Of a stretch of 64,000 nt of DNA, positions 33,311 to 43,056 are shown one piece after another. This DNA is from Bhargavaea ullalensis (GTDB lineage: Bacteria > Bacillota > Bacilli > Bacillales_A > Planococcaceae). The notes beneath the pieces are model-generated. The model did not search any database. It was not told where the DNA came from and worked only from the letters and a program-made list of their open reading frames with translations. A program made the translations under genes and the position numbers. The stretch's first letter is position 1, and every line of letters starts with the position of its first letter. The DNA is taken from the NCBI RefSeq assembly GCF_040545425.1, contig NZ_JBEPLW010000002.1; one strand, 5' to 3'.

Positions 33311-33405
33311 TTTCCGGACATTCAGCGACATAATTACGACATTCAACGGCGTAATCCCGACATTCACCTGTCGTTTCCCGACATTCGCTCACGTCCCAGA
33401 CATCC
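33311..33405. repeat. Degenerate 21-nt tandem repeat array
   Basis: GACATTC occurs at 33317, 33338, 33359 and 33380, exactly 21 nt apart, and a degraded GACATCC follows at about 33399. On the minus strand the core reads GAATGTCGGGA. The array begins about 20 nt after the ypiP stop and lies before the terminator at 33241-33275. The core is the same as in the array at 56683-56808. Confidence 0.85.
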
Positions 33406-33423
33406 TCCCGCCCCCGCACTTCC

Positions 33424-34206
33424 TTAAACCTCCAGCACTCCATAATGAAACTTCGTGTTCGGGCGTTCGATTTGCCGGAAGCCATACCGGTCGAAGAGCG
33501 CAGATTTGAAGTGGGCCTTGATGACCACTCTCCGCCGCGCGACTCGCCGGGCTTCTTCAAACAGGCGGTCTCCGGGGAGGCCGTGGACACCGGCGGAGCG
33601 GAGCGGTGCGAAGGCGGCCGATTCTTCGATGGCTTCTTCAAACATGGGATCAAGGTAGACAATGTCCCGGCTGTTGTCCGGGCAGCCGGCGAGGTATTCC
33701 CCCGCTTCTTCCGAGCGCACCTCAATCCGCCTCATCGCTTCCAGCACCTCCGGCTCGGAATCCGTGTACCCTTCCAGCCCTTGAGACACGATGTAGGCGA
33801 CGACCGGGTCGGCCTCACAGCCAGTCACCCTTCCTTCCGCTCCGACGATGAATGACGCAACGGTCGAATCGGTGCCGAGTCCAAGCGTGCAGTCGAGGAA
33901 GGAATCCCCGGGCCGGAGCCCGCAAGTGTCCGCCATGACGTCCCTTCCGCCGTCCCGAAGCCGCTTGATCCGGATGGCGGCCAGGCCGGGATGAAAGAAC
34001 AGCGGCTGCACATCGGGATCTGTATGGTATTCATAGCGATCCTTGCCGGCCACGACGACCGGACAGCCGTATTCATTCATGAGTTTTCGGACGGACCTCT
34101 TTTTCCGCGGAACGAACTCACTGCCGAGCTCACCGGCCACCCGGCGTGCGAGTTCTTCGCTCCGTTCATCGGGATGCTGGCCCGTCGTGACGAGCGGCCG
34201 GTTCAC
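33424..34206 (-). CDS. ypiP: SAM-dependent methyltransferase, YpiP family
   Basis: A 260-aa soluble class I methyltransferase. The SAM-binding loop is DCTLGLGTDS (about residues 105-114), with a D/PPY-like IVYLDPMF motif later. The N-terminal part (about 1-80) is specific to the YpiP family, and the substrate is unknown. It overlaps brxA by 4 nt. The order ypjP-ypiP-brxA(yphP) is conserved in Bacillus. Confidence 0.87.
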   Translation of the reverse strand: MNRPLVTTGQHPDERSEELARRVAGELGSEFVPRKKRSVRKLMNEYGCPVVVAGKDRYEYHTDPDVQPLFFHPGLAAIRIKRLRDGGRDVMADTCGLRPGDSFLDCTLGLGTDSTVASFIVGAEGRVTGCEADPVVAYIVSQGLEGYTDSEPEVLEAMRRIEVRSEEAGEYLAGCPDNSRDIVYLDPMFEEAIEESAAFAPLRSAGVHGLPGDRLFEEARRVARRRVVIKAHFKSALFDRYGFRQIERPNTKFHYGVLEV

Positions 34207-34637
34207 CCGATCATCTGGCGGAGAGCGCCGGCAAGGTGTTCCTGCACCTGTTCAAGGTCATGGTCTTCGATCTGTTCGCGCGGGATGAAATATTTCAGTT
34301 CGTTTCCTTCAAGGATGGCAATCGACGGTGAGCTCGGCGGCACTTCTTCAAAATGTCCGCGCATTTGCTCCGTCGCTTCCCGGTCCTGTCCCGCGAATAC
34401 CGTGACGAGGTGGGCGGGCTTTTTATCCAGCTCCTCCACCGCTCCGATGACCGCCGGGCGTGCGAGGCCCGCGGCACATCCGCATACGGAGTTAATGACG
34501 ACGAGCGAGACACCCTCGGCCGAATCCATGAACTTGTCCACTTCTTCTGCGGTCGTGAGTTCGCGGAAGCCGTTTTCGGTCAGTTCCCGTCTCATCGGCT
34601 CGGCCATCTGTTTCATATACGCTTCATATGCTTCCAT
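34203..34637 (-). CDS. brxA: Bacilliredoxin BrxA/BrxB family
   Basis: A 144-aa thioredoxin-fold protein with the active site NSVCGCAAG (CGC). Bacilliredoxins remove bacillithiol from mixed disulfides after oxidative stress. The second of two ATGs is 8 nt from GGGG. It lies directly after cvfC and overlaps ypiP by 4 nt. Confidence 0.94.
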   Translation of the reverse strand: MEAYEAYMKQMAEPMRRELTENGFRELTTAEEVDKFMDSAEGVSLVVINSVCGCAAGLARPAVIGAVEELDKKPAHLVTVFAGQDREATEQMRGHFEEVPPSSPSIAILEGNELKYFIPREQIEDHDLEQVQEHLAGALRQMIG

Positions 34638-34640
34638 CAT

Positions 34641-35774
34641 TCATTCCCCTTTCGCCCCTGTTCTCAGTTCGGTCATCTGCTTCCAGATCGACCCTTTCGC
34701 TTCTTCTCCGCCTTCGATGCGCGCCGCCGCCATTTTCGCCTGCAGCTTCACTTCGAATTCCGGATCGTTCTCCGCTTCGCGGAGTGCCGGCAAAGCGTTT
34801 TCCGTTCCCGATTCGTACAAGTACATGGCGCCCCGCCAGCGGACAATTTTGCTTTTGTCCGTCAGCGCCCGTATGGCGAGTGCTTCGAATTCCGGGAAGC
34901 CGAGATCGCTCATCGCGTCCGCGGCCGTACGCCGGACCGGTGCACTCTTGTCTTCCATCGCCCGGCCGATGTACGGGACGACCGCCGGATCCTCGATCAT
35001 GCCGAGATAAACAACCGCAAGGCGGCGGACCGACATCTTTTCGTCGGCCAGCGCTTCCATGAGGAGCGGGACATCGTCCATTGTCGGATCCGGCATCTGG
35101 TCGAGCAGGCGGAACCGCTCTTCCCACGTGTCCGCCGATTTGTATTCATCAAGCGAGACCGCACGGCGTCCGAGCACCGGTGCTTCCTTCGTCTCATTGC
35201 CCCGTTCGACGATGGCGTCCAGTCTTTCCTGGAGATAAGCCGCTTCGATCTCCTTCACGACCTCTTCCCCGATTACTTTCTTGTCCCCGTAGCGGATGCC
35301 GTAATCGGCCCATTTCCGCTGGAGAATGTAATTTTCCTCGTCTTCCTGCATGACGGCGTTCATCGCATCGATAAACCGCTTGCTAAGGCCGAACCGCTCT
35401 TCGCCTGCGTCGTCAAACACTTTCACCTGCAGCGGCACGCCCTTGAACTCCTGCACATGCACGTACACTTCGCCAAAGTGATCATCCGCTTCGGATGCTT
35501 CGCCGCTTTCGCCGGTGTCCTCGCCGAACACCGCACGGACAGAGGCCAGGATCGGCTCCCAGTCAAACCGGCCGTTCCGCTCAATGGCGAGGAAATCCAT
35601 GACATGATAAATCCCCTTCACGCCTTCTATCTCAAACAGCTGTCGGATAAAGTCAGGTGCCCCGTCCAGTTCTTCTTTTTTGTAATTGTGCGCCTTGCCG
35701 AACGGCAATTCCCGGTCGAGAACGATCTTCATCGAGTTCGGGCTCGGCGTCGGTTCAATATTGACGATCTTCAT
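34641..35774 (-). CDS. cvfC: CvfC/YpgR family protein (Nfu-N domain plus HEAT repeats)
   Basis: A 377-aa cytosolic protein: an N-terminal Nfu_N-like domain (about 1-90; IEPTPSPNSMKIVLDREL is typical), a middle region, and C-terminal HEAT-like repeats (about 225-360). It corresponds to conserved virulence factor C of staphylococci and YpgR of Bacillus. The Nfu C-terminal CxxC domain is absent, so it is not a cluster carrier itself. The ATG at 35774 follows GGGAGGG. It is upstream of brxA in a likely cvfC-brxA-ypiP unit. Confidence 0.88.
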   Translation of the reverse strand: MKIVNIEPTPSPNSMKIVLDRELPFGKAHNYKKEELDGAPDFIRQLFEIEGVKGIYHVMDFLAIERNGRFDWEPILASVRAVFGEDTGESGEASEADDHFGEVYVHVQEFKGVPLQVKVFDDAGEERFGLSKRFIDAMNAVMQEDEENYILQRKWADYGIRYGDKKVIGEEVVKEIEAAYLQERLDAIVERGNETKEAPVLGRRAVSLDEYKSADTWEERFRLLDQMPDPTMDDVPLLMEALADEKMSVRRLAVVYLGMIEDPAVVPYIGRAMEDKSAPVRRTAADAMSDLGFPEFEALAIRALTDKSKIVRWRGAMYLYESGTENALPALREAENDPEFEVKLQAKMAAARIEGGEEAKGSIWKQMTELRTGAKGE

Positions 35775-35796
35775 TTCAGCATTCCCTCCCGATCTT

Positions 35797-37683
35797 TCAT
35801 AGGGAACCGGCCAGTTCCTCAAGATGCGACCACCGTTCGATGAGCGCTTCGTACTCGGCGTTCAATTCGTCGAGCCTGCCCGAGATTTCGCTCACCTTTC
35901 CGTAGTCCGCGCCGGCTCCCGACAGTTCTTCCTCGGCAGCCATGATCGCCTGCTCGACCGATTCGATCCTGCCGGGTATTTCTTCCCATTCCTTTTTTTC
36001 GCCGAGCGTCATCTTTTTCTTCTTCGGCTTTTCAACTTCCGTTTCCTTCGTCTTGTCCGTTTTTGCACTTGCAGCGACAGGTTCCGCACCCGCCTTTTCA
36101 AGATAATCCGAATAAATTCCGAGCTCCTGTTTCACCAGCCCCGATCCGTCCAGAATCCAGAGCTTCCTTGAAGTCCTGTCAAGGAAGAAGCGGTCGTGCG
36201 AGATGGTGACCACGACGCCCGGGAATGTGTCGATGAATGACTCGAGCACGGACAGCGTTTCCAGGTCCAGGTCGTTCGTCGGCTCGTCAAGCAACAGGAC
36301 ATTCGGCTGTTCGATCAGCAATCTCAGCAAATAAAGCCGCTTCCGCTCGCCGCCGGACAGCTTGCCGATGAGCGTGCCGTGGACGTTCGACGGAAACAGG
36401 AACTGCTCCAGCATCTGAACGGCAGAATAACGGGCGCCGTCTTGTCTGGCGATGTCGTTTGAAGCCTCGGTCACATACTCGATGATCCGCTGTCCCTCAT
36501 TCATTTGCGGCAGGTGCTGCGTGAAATGGGCGATCCGGACAGTCTCGCCCTTCAAAATCTCTCCGCCGTCCGGATCGACACTGCCGGCGAGAAGATTGAC
36601 GAGCGTTGACTTCCCGGCTCCGTTCGGCCCGATGACCGCGACCCGGTCACCGCCCTGCAGGAGGAAAGAGAAATCATCGATGATGGCCCGTTCCCCGTAC
36701 CGCTTCGTCACATGGTCGCCTTCCAGAACTTTCTTGCCGAGCCGGGTTGTCATGAGCGCCAGGTCGAGCGGATCCTGCTCCTGCTCGGTTTTCACTTTGT
36801 CGGAAAGCTCTTCAAAACGGCCGATCCGCGCCTTCTGCTTTGTTGAGCGGGCTTTGGCGCCCCTGCGGATCCACTTGAGTTCATTGCGGTAGCGGTTGCG
36901 GTCTTTCTCCCGTGTCGCAGCCGCCTGTTCAAGACGGAGCGCCTTCGCCTCAAGAAAGTCCGAGTAGGTGCCCCGGTGACTGTAGAGCGTCCGGTCCGCC
37001 AGTTCATAGATGTGTGTGGATACCGCATCCAGAAAATAACGGTCATGCGTGATGAAAATCAGGCTGCTGCCAAGCTGCTTGAGATAATCCTGCAGCCACT
37101 CGATCGAACGGACGTCCAGATGGTTGGTCGGTTCATCGAGCAGAAGAAGATCCGCCGGTTCGAGCAACACGTGTGCAAGCGCCGCGCGTTTTCTCTGCCC
37201 GCCCGACAGCGTGCCTGTCTTCGCATCTGCGTCCGGCAGGCCAAGCTTCGATAAAATCATCTTCGCCCGGGCATTGAGATCCCAGCCGCCCTCCGAGTCC
37301 ATCCGGTTTTGCAGCACGGCGAACCGCTCCTGTGCGACGGTGGAATCGGGATCTGAGGACAATGCATTGAGTGCCACCTCATACTCCCGGTTCAGCCGGA
37401 TGAGCGGTGAATCGCCGGCGAACACCGTCTGCAGAACGGTCTGTTCAGGATCCAGCTCGGGATCTTGCGGCAGATGGACAATCCGGTAATCATTCGGATG
37501 GTCAAACGTCCCCTGGTCCGCATACAAATCGCCTGCGATGATCGACAGCAAAGTTGACTTGCCGGTCCCGTTCACGCCGATCAATCCGATCCGGTCGCCC
37601 TGCGTGATGGTGAAGCTGATAGTTTTGAACAGTGTTTTATCCCCGACGGTTTTTGTCAGGTCCGATACGATGAGTTGGCTCAT
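35797..37683 (-). CDS. yfmR: ABC-F translation factor YfmR/Uup type
   Basis: A 628-aa protein with two ABC domains, no membrane helices, and a C-terminal coiled coil (about 560-628) typical of Uup/YfmR. Domain 1 has GVNGTGKST and LSGGQRKR; domain 2 has GPNGAGKST and LSGGERKR. Both Walker B motifs are LLLDEPTN. YfmR helps ribosomes stalled at prolines together with EF-P, and Uup binds branched DNA and ribosomes. The ATG at 37683 is chosen with GGAAG upstream. It lies 22 nt before cvfC, so they may be co-transcribed. Confidence 0.93.
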   Translation of the reverse strand: MSQLIVSDLTKTVGDKTLFKTISFTITQGDRIGLIGVNGTGKSTLLSIIAGDLYADQGTFDHPNDYRIVHLPQDPELDPEQTVLQTVFAGDSPLIRLNREYEVALNALSSDPDSTVAQERFAVLQNRMDSEGGWDLNARAKMILSKLGLPDADAKTGTLSGGQRKRAALAHVLLEPADLLLLDEPTNHLDVRSIEWLQDYLKQLGSSLIFITHDRYFLDAVSTHIYELADRTLYSHRGTYSDFLEAKALRLEQAAATREKDRNRYRNELKWIRRGAKARSTKQKARIGRFEELSDKVKTEQEQDPLDLALMTTRLGKKVLEGDHVTKRYGERAIIDDFSFLLQGGDRVAVIGPNGAGKSTLVNLLAGSVDPDGGEILKGETVRIAHFTQHLPQMNEGQRIIEYVTEASNDIARQDGARYSAVQMLEQFLFPSNVHGTLIGKLSGGERKRLYLLRLLIEQPNVLLLDEPTNDLDLETLSVLESFIDTFPGVVVTISHDRFFLDRTSRKLWILDGSGLVKQELGIYSDYLEKAGAEPVAASAKTDKTKETEVEKPKKKKMTLGEKKEWEEIPGRIESVEQAIMAAEEELSGAGADYGKVSEISGRLDELNAEYEALIERWSHLEELAGSL

Positions 37684-37869
37684 GTCCCCACTTCCAATCC
37701 GATATGTCACCTTCCATCATACAAGAAAGAAGCGATCCATTCCATCCGGCTGAATCAAAGCGGAACAGGCCGAACCGCCCGGGTCATTTTAATTTCTGAA
37801 ACTTCTCCTCTTTAAAGCGTGCAATTGATACAATGAACAAAACGACCACCATCCAAAGGGGGGATTGGG

Positions 37870-39141
37870 TTGAAACTCCGGCTGACAACAGAAGAGAAAA
37901 GCTGGGCCATGTACGACTGGGCCAACTCGGCTTATTCCATCATCATCACGACCGCCGTCTTTCCGCTGTTCTACAAGGCTGCGGCGACCGACGCGGGAAT
38001 CAGCGGGTCCGATTCGACGGCTTATCTCGGGTACACCATTTCCATTTTCACGTTCATCCTCGCCATGCTCGGACCGATCCTCGGCACGATCGCCGATTAT
38101 AAAGGAATGAAGAAAAAGTTCTTCACGTTCTTCTTCGTCCTCGGCGCAGGCTCGACGGCGTTGCTGGCTTTCGTGCCTGCGGACAACTGGCTGCTGCTGC
38201 TCATCGTCTATACGTTCGCCGCCCTCGGATCGACGGGCGCGAATGTGTTTTATGATTCGTTCCTGACCGATGTTTCCGAATCCGAACGGATGAACCGCGT
38301 GTCCTCATTCGGCTACGGCATCGGCTACATCGGAAGCTGCATCCCGTTCATCCTTTCCATCGCCATCATTATGCTTGCCCAATTCGACAAGATCCCGCTG
38401 TCGATGACCAACGCCAGCCGGACCGCATTCCTCATCACGGCCGTCTGGTGGATCGTCTTCTCGATTCCGATGTTCAAGCATGTGAAGCAGCGCTACTTCA
38501 TCGATCCGGAGCCGCGCCCGGTCCTCAATTCATTCAGGCGGCTCGCGGGCACGTTCAGGGAAATCAGGAAATACCGGGGACTGTTCCTGTTCCTGCTTGC
38601 CTACTTCTTCTACATCGACGGCGTCGGGACGATCATCTCCATGTCGACCGCTTATGGAACGGACCTCGGCATCAGTTCGACGAGCCTGCTGCTGATCCTC
38701 TTCATGACGCAGGTGATCGCTGCGCCGTTCGCGTTCCTGTACGGCCGTCTCGCCGACCGGTTCGGGACAAAGCAGATCCTGTATGTCGGGATCGCCGTCT
38801 ACACCGGCGTCTGCATCTACGCGTATTTCATGGACAGTGTCCTGGACTTCTGGATCCTCGCGATGCTCGTCGGAACTTCCCAAGGCGGAATCCAGGCGCT
38901 CAGCCGGTCTTACTTCGGACGTCTGGTCCCGAAAGAGAACTCCAACGAATTCTTCGGCTTCTATAACATTTTCGGAAAGTTCGCCTCGATCATGGGTCCT
39001 CTCCTCCTCGGCGTGACGGCACAGCTGACGGGGAATACGAACTTCGGCGTGTTCAGCCTCGTGATCCTGTTCATCATCGGCGGGGTTATCCTCTACTTCG
39101 TCCCGGATCCCTCACGCTATGACCCGGTTCCGGAGCCTTAA
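37870..39141 (+). CDS. MFS transporter, UMF1 (Atg22-like) family
   Basis: A 423-aa protein with 12 hydrophobic segments. The start ...EEKSWAMYDWANSAYSIIITTAVFP is typical of UMF1 proteins. The substrate is unknown in bacteria; the fungal relative exports amino acids from the vacuole. TTG start with GGGGGGA 6 nt upstream. It is a single gene with its own terminator. Confidence 0.92.
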   Translation: MKLRLTTEEKSWAMYDWANSAYSIIITTAVFPLFYKAAATDAGISGSDSTAYLGYTISIFTFILAMLGPILGTIADYKGMKKKFFTFFFVLGAGSTALLAFVPADNWLLLLIVYTFAALGSTGANVFYDSFLTDVSESERMNRVSSFGYGIGYIGSCIPFILSIAIIMLAQFDKIPLSMTNASRTAFLITAVWWIVFSIPMFKHVKQRYFIDPEPRPVLNSFRRLAGTFREIRKYRGLFLFLLAYFFYIDGVGTIISMSTAYGTDLGISSTSLLLILFMTQVIAAPFAFLYGRLADRFGTKQILYVGIAVYTGVCIYAYFMDSVLDFWILAMLVGTSQGGIQALSRSYFGRLVPKENSNEFFGFYNIFGKFASIMGPLLLGVTAQLTGNTNFGVFSLVILFIIGGVILYFVPDPSRYDPVPEP

Positions 39142-39148
39142 CAGCATG

Positions 39149-39190
39149 GAAAAAGGAGCAACCCAGTTTGACGGGCTGCTCCTTTTTTAT
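39149..39190. terminator. Terminator between the UMF1 and serine hydrolase genes
   Basis: AAAAAGGAGCA pairs with TGCTCCTTTTTT, with an inner CCC/GGG. T tracts on both strands serve the two convergent genes. Confidence 0.88.
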
Positions 39191-39197
39191 CATCCCG

Positions 39198-40496
39198 TCA
39201 TTGCTTCCCCGCGTCCTTCCAGTAAATCCTCATCCCGCTGAACGCGGTTGTTTTCCCGTCTTCGCCGAACTCGAATTCAATCGTCTTGTTGGTTCGGATA
39301 TTCACGAGCGTTTTCGGCCCGCTTGCCCTCAGACGGTCCGACACATTACCGACGATCATTTCAGGACCCGTACCGCCGATTCGAATTTCAAAGCCTTCGG
39401 GGTTTTCGTCATTCCGGTAAATGCCTTCGAATGCGGACAACTCTTTCCCGTCCATCTCGTGCTCCGGCTCGGTGAACGCTTCATCCGCCGGGTCCAGGCC
39501 GAGCCCGATGTTCAGCAGACCGTGGAGGACCGTGTCCGCGGAACAGTCGGACCGGTTCGTCAGCACGGCTGCGGCGATCTTTTCTTCCGGAAGGAATCCG
39601 ATCGCCGAGGAGACACCCGGCTGGCTGCCTCCGTGATGAACAATCAGCCGGCCATGGAAGTCCGGCGAAACGGACAACCCGAAACCGTATCCCGAATGCC
39701 GGTTCACCGGGTGCGGGTCTTTCCACATCTCCTCCGCTTCCACCCGCACGCCGAGCACCTTCTCGCGGTATTCCCCGTCTATGTAAAGCTTCAAGTAGTT
39801 CATCAGGTCCCTCACCGTAGAACGGATGCCGCCGCCGACTGCGTAATTGCCGAGTGCGGGCCAGTCCACCGCCTTCATCCGCTCATTCTCCTCAACAAAT
39901 TGAACCGCAACGTTTCCGGACGCCCCCTGCGCCGGCGGGTCAAATGATGTCCGTTTCATGCCGGCGGGCAGGAGGATCCGCTCCCGGATGAACTCCCGGT
40001 AATCCATCCCGGAGGCACGGCCGATGATGGCGCCGAGCAGGAGAAACGAATCGTTGCTGTAGCTGAGCTTCTCCCCCGGGCGGCCGAGCGGCTCGATCTC
40101 CGTCCTGTTCAAATAGTCAAAGTGATCTTCGAACCGGTCCAGTTCTTCCTTCCGTGCGAGCGGCGGCACGCCGGCGGTATGCGACAAAAGATGCCGGATT
40201 TGCGCGAGGCCGATTCCCGGCACATCTTTCAGTTCCGGGAGGTGGCTGACGATCCGGTCCCCGGCGGAAAGCTTCCCTTCCGCCTGCAGGATCATGATCG
40301 CCAGTGCGGTGAATGACTTGGTCACCGAAGCAGTGCCGAACACCGTGTCTGCCGTCACCGGCTGCCCTCCCGGCTCCAGACGGCCGCAGCCGTATTCCGC
40401 TTGTTCCCCTTCCCGCAAAAGCGCGACCGCCATGCCGGGTATGTTTTGTGCCTGTTGTTCTTGATCAGCAAATGTTGCCATTGAACCTCTTTTCAT
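39198..40496 (-). CDS. Serine hydrolase, beta-lactamase/PBP4 family
   Basis: A 432-aa protein of the class C beta-lactamase-like group: SVTK (SxxK, about residues 57-60), YSN (about 152) and HHGG (KTG equivalent, about 275). A C-terminal lipocalin-like beta domain (about 330-432) follows. No signal peptide is visible, so it is probably cytosolic, and a peptidase or esterase role is likelier than resistance. GGGGGAG lies 6 nt before the ATG. Confidence 0.9.
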   Translation of the reverse strand: MKRGSMATFADQEQQAQNIPGMAVALLREGEQAEYGCGRLEPGGQPVTADTVFGTASVTKSFTALAIMILQAEGKLSAGDRIVSHLPELKDVPGIGLAQIRHLLSHTAGVPPLARKEELDRFEDHFDYLNRTEIEPLGRPGEKLSYSNDSFLLLGAIIGRASGMDYREFIRERILLPAGMKRTSFDPPAQGASGNVAVQFVEENERMKAVDWPALGNYAVGGGIRSTVRDLMNYLKLYIDGEYREKVLGVRVEAEEMWKDPHPVNRHSGYGFGLSVSPDFHGRLIVHHGGSQPGVSSAIGFLPEEKIAAAVLTNRSDCSADTVLHGLLNIGLGLDPADEAFTEPEHEMDGKELSAFEGIYRNDENPEGFEIRIGGTGPEMIVGNVSDRLRASGPKTLVNIRTNKTIEFEFGEDGKTTAFSGMRIYWKDAGKQ

Positions 40497-40664
40497 CAGC
40501 TTCTCCCCCGTTCTACAACGTCTTTCGAGACAGCCGGCACGTTTTCCTTTATTTTCGCCGGATCAGCCGCTCCTGCATCGCAATCCTCGTCGATGATTGC
40601 GGTTTTTAAGCAACCGGCAGGGGTACGATATAATGAAGTGACGATTTCAGACAGAGGAGAAGGG

Positions 40665-42962
40665 ATGCCAATGCGCAACGCGTTCAAGATTGCAAAAACG
40701 GATTTCCGGAACATCGGCACCAACTGGGTGGCGGCTGTTTTGATCGGCGGGCTGATTTTCCTGCCTTCGCTTTATGCATGGTTTAATATTTTTGCTTCAT
40801 GGGATCCTTACGGCCGGACCGACCGGCTTCCGGTCGCCGTCGTCAATGAGGACCGGGGAGCCGACGTGAGGGATGAACATATTGATGTCGGCCGTCAGCT
40901 CGTTGATTCTTTAAAAGAGAATCACAGCATTGACTGGAAGTTTACAGGCCGGGACGATGCCATGGACCGCGTGGAGAAAGGCGAGTATTTCGCGGCCATC
41001 GTCGTGCCGGACGATTTTTCGGAAAAGCTCGCGACTGTTGTGACGGGAGAACCCCAAAAAGCCGAAATGGAATACTACGTAAATGAAAAGATCAACTCGA
41101 TCGCTCCGAAGATTACGGAAAAAGGCGCCACGTCAGTGGTGGAAACATTGAGCAGCGAGTTCACCGCAACCGTGAACAACGTGATTTTCGACATGTTCAA
41201 CCAGATCGGCCTGGAGATCGAAAAAGACCTCCCGGATATCGAAAAGTTCGAGCAGTATGTGTTTACGGCCGAAAAAGAATTGCCCGGTATGCATGATCTC
41301 CTTGAGTCTGCTAACAAAGATGCGGAAAATGCCGATGCCATGATCAGCAAGGCACAAGCCGCCATGCCGGAGGCGAATCGGCTCACGTCGGAAGGTCTCG
41401 GAACGATCAACCGGACACTCGGCTACCTGGACTCCGCCGAAAAGCAGCTCGCCGCCATCGCTCCCCAGATCGACAAAGACCTGGCGACGGCTTCCCGGGT
41501 GTCCAAGGAGATCAATGACATGCTGACAAAAATCCAAAATGCCGAATTGGATACAACTCAGCTGGATGATGCAAAAAAACGGATGGACGACCGGATGACT
41601 CGTGCCATCACTTCTGTCGGCAATATCCAGGATCAACTGAAGAATCTGAAAGAACTGGCCGCCGCGGCTCCGGATCCCGTTTCTCCCGGCAATACTCCTG
41701 TGCCGGATCTCCCGGTGAAGCCGGAGGACGGCGATGCGACAGCCCCGCCGATTGCGCCGGACGTCGATCTTCCGGATATCAAGCCGGATGTGACTCTGCC
41801 CGAGCGGAGAAACCTGATTGATCAGGCCATCGAGTCGACCGGCAATCTTCAGGCGCTGCTCCAGGAAGCCCAGATGAATGCGCGTGCGGTCGACGAAGCG
41901 GCCACCGGCTACGCAGAACAGGCAAAAGGATGGATCAGCGACACCCAGAAGATCACCCAAAACGTTTCTGTCAGCATCGACAGCTATTCGAAGGAATACC
42001 ATGATACGATCAAGCCGACGGTCGACCGGGAAATCGCCGGCGCCAAAAAGACACTGGCCGAAGCGAAGAACATGCTGACCGAAATTCAAAACACCCTTCC
42101 GGAGGCGGAGAAGGTTCTGAACAGCACGGCCGGTGATCTGGCCAAAGGGGAAACGGTGATCCAGGATGTGCTCAATCAGTATCCGTATGTGTATTCGAAA
42201 GTGACGGAACTGGCGGACCGGATCCGTCAGTTGCAGGGCGAAACGGACATCAACGACATCGTCGACCTGCTGCTGAACAATCCGTCTACGGAAAAAGACT
42301 TCTTTGAGCAGCCGATCGTCCTTCATGAAAACAAAATGTTCCCGATCAAAAATTACGGAACCGGGATGACGCCGTTTTATACGGTCCTCTCCCTATGGGT
42401 CGGGTGCCTGCTGCTGATTTCCCTGCTGTCGACGGAAGTCCACCAGGAAGAACTCTTCCATCCGCGGACCGTCTATTTCGGACGCCTCCTCACATTTTCA
42501 GTGATCGGGCTGCTGCAGACCATCATCGTGACGACCGGCGACCTGCTCATCCTCGGCGTCAAAGCGGCCGAACCGCTCGGATTCATTTTATCCGCCCTGT
42601 TCATCTCCCTCGTCTTCATGTCGATTGTTTATACGCTCGTGTCGGTGTTCGGCGACGTCGGCAAGGCGATGGCCATCGTCTTGCTCGTCCTGCAGATAGC
42701 GGGGTCCGGCGGCACGTATCCCGTCGTCCTGCTGCCGGACTTTTTCCGGGCGCTCAGTCCGTTCCTGCCGTTCACATACGCAATCGACCTGATGAGGGAA
42801 ATGACCGGCGGTGCCGTGCAGTCCAATGTGGTGCGCGACGTGGCGGTCCTGCTCGGAGTGGCGATCGTCTTCATCCTCATCGGCACTTTCTTCAAGGCAC
42901 GGCTGACGAACAGCATGAACAAGCTGCTGAAAAAGTCCCGGGAGACCGGGCTGTTCCATTGA
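40665..42962 (+). CDS. yhgE: YhgE/Pip family membrane protein
   Basis: A 765-aa protein with one N-terminal membrane helix (about 17-37), a long helical extracellular region (about 60-560) with a Pro/Asp-rich break near 340-390, and about six C-terminal membrane helices. This is the YhgE/Pip layout, shared with phage infection proteins and type VII secretion EsaA. Many relatives serve as phage receptors, and an export function is presumed. The ATG at 40665 follows GAGGAG by about 5 nt; an ATG two codons on is also possible. A TATAAT at 40629-40634 is the likely -10. Confidence 0.92.
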   Translation: MPMRNAFKIAKTDFRNIGTNWVAAVLIGGLIFLPSLYAWFNIFASWDPYGRTDRLPVAVVNEDRGADVRDEHIDVGRQLVDSLKENHSIDWKFTGRDDAMDRVEKGEYFAAIVVPDDFSEKLATVVTGEPQKAEMEYYVNEKINSIAPKITEKGATSVVETLSSEFTATVNNVIFDMFNQIGLEIEKDLPDIEKFEQYVFTAEKELPGMHDLLESANKDAENADAMISKAQAAMPEANRLTSEGLGTINRTLGYLDSAEKQLAAIAPQIDKDLATASRVSKEINDMLTKIQNAELDTTQLDDAKKRMDDRMTRAITSVGNIQDQLKNLKELAAAAPDPVSPGNTPVPDLPVKPEDGDATAPPIAPDVDLPDIKPDVTLPERRNLIDQAIESTGNLQALLQEAQMNARAVDEAATGYAEQAKGWISDTQKITQNVSVSIDSYSKEYHDTIKPTVDREIAGAKKTLAEAKNMLTEIQNTLPEAEKVLNSTAGDLAKGETVIQDVLNQYPYVYSKVTELADRIRQLQGETDINDIVDLLLNNPSTEKDFFEQPIVLHENKMFPIKNYGTGMTPFYTVLSLWVGCLLLISLLSTEVHQEELFHPRTVYFGRLLTFSVIGLLQTIIVTTGDLLILGVKAAEPLGFILSALFISLVFMSIVYTLVSVFGDVGKAMAIVLLVLQIAGSGGTYPVVLLPDFFRALSPFLPFTYAIDLMREMTGGAVQSNVVRDVAVLLGVAIVFILIGTFFKARLTNSMNKLLKKSRETGLFH

Positions 42963-43002
42963 GGAAGCAAGGCAATCCCATGGGATGTCGTTCGCCTTCC
43001 GA

Positions 43003-43052
43003 CAAAAAAAGAGACAGTACGGAGCTGATTCTTCTCCGTACTGTCTCTTTTC
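43003..43052. terminator. Bidirectional terminator between yhgE and sbcC
   Basis: An 18-bp perfect stem (AAAAGAGACAGTACGGAG and its complement) has a 9-nt loop and A/T tracts on both flanks. Confidence 0.92.
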
Positions 43053-43056
43053 ATGT

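Noticed and set aside
39198..40496. Beta-lactamase antibiotic resistance gene
   Set aside because: There is no signal peptide, and the C-terminal lipocalin-like extension points to a peptidase or esterase of the wider family.
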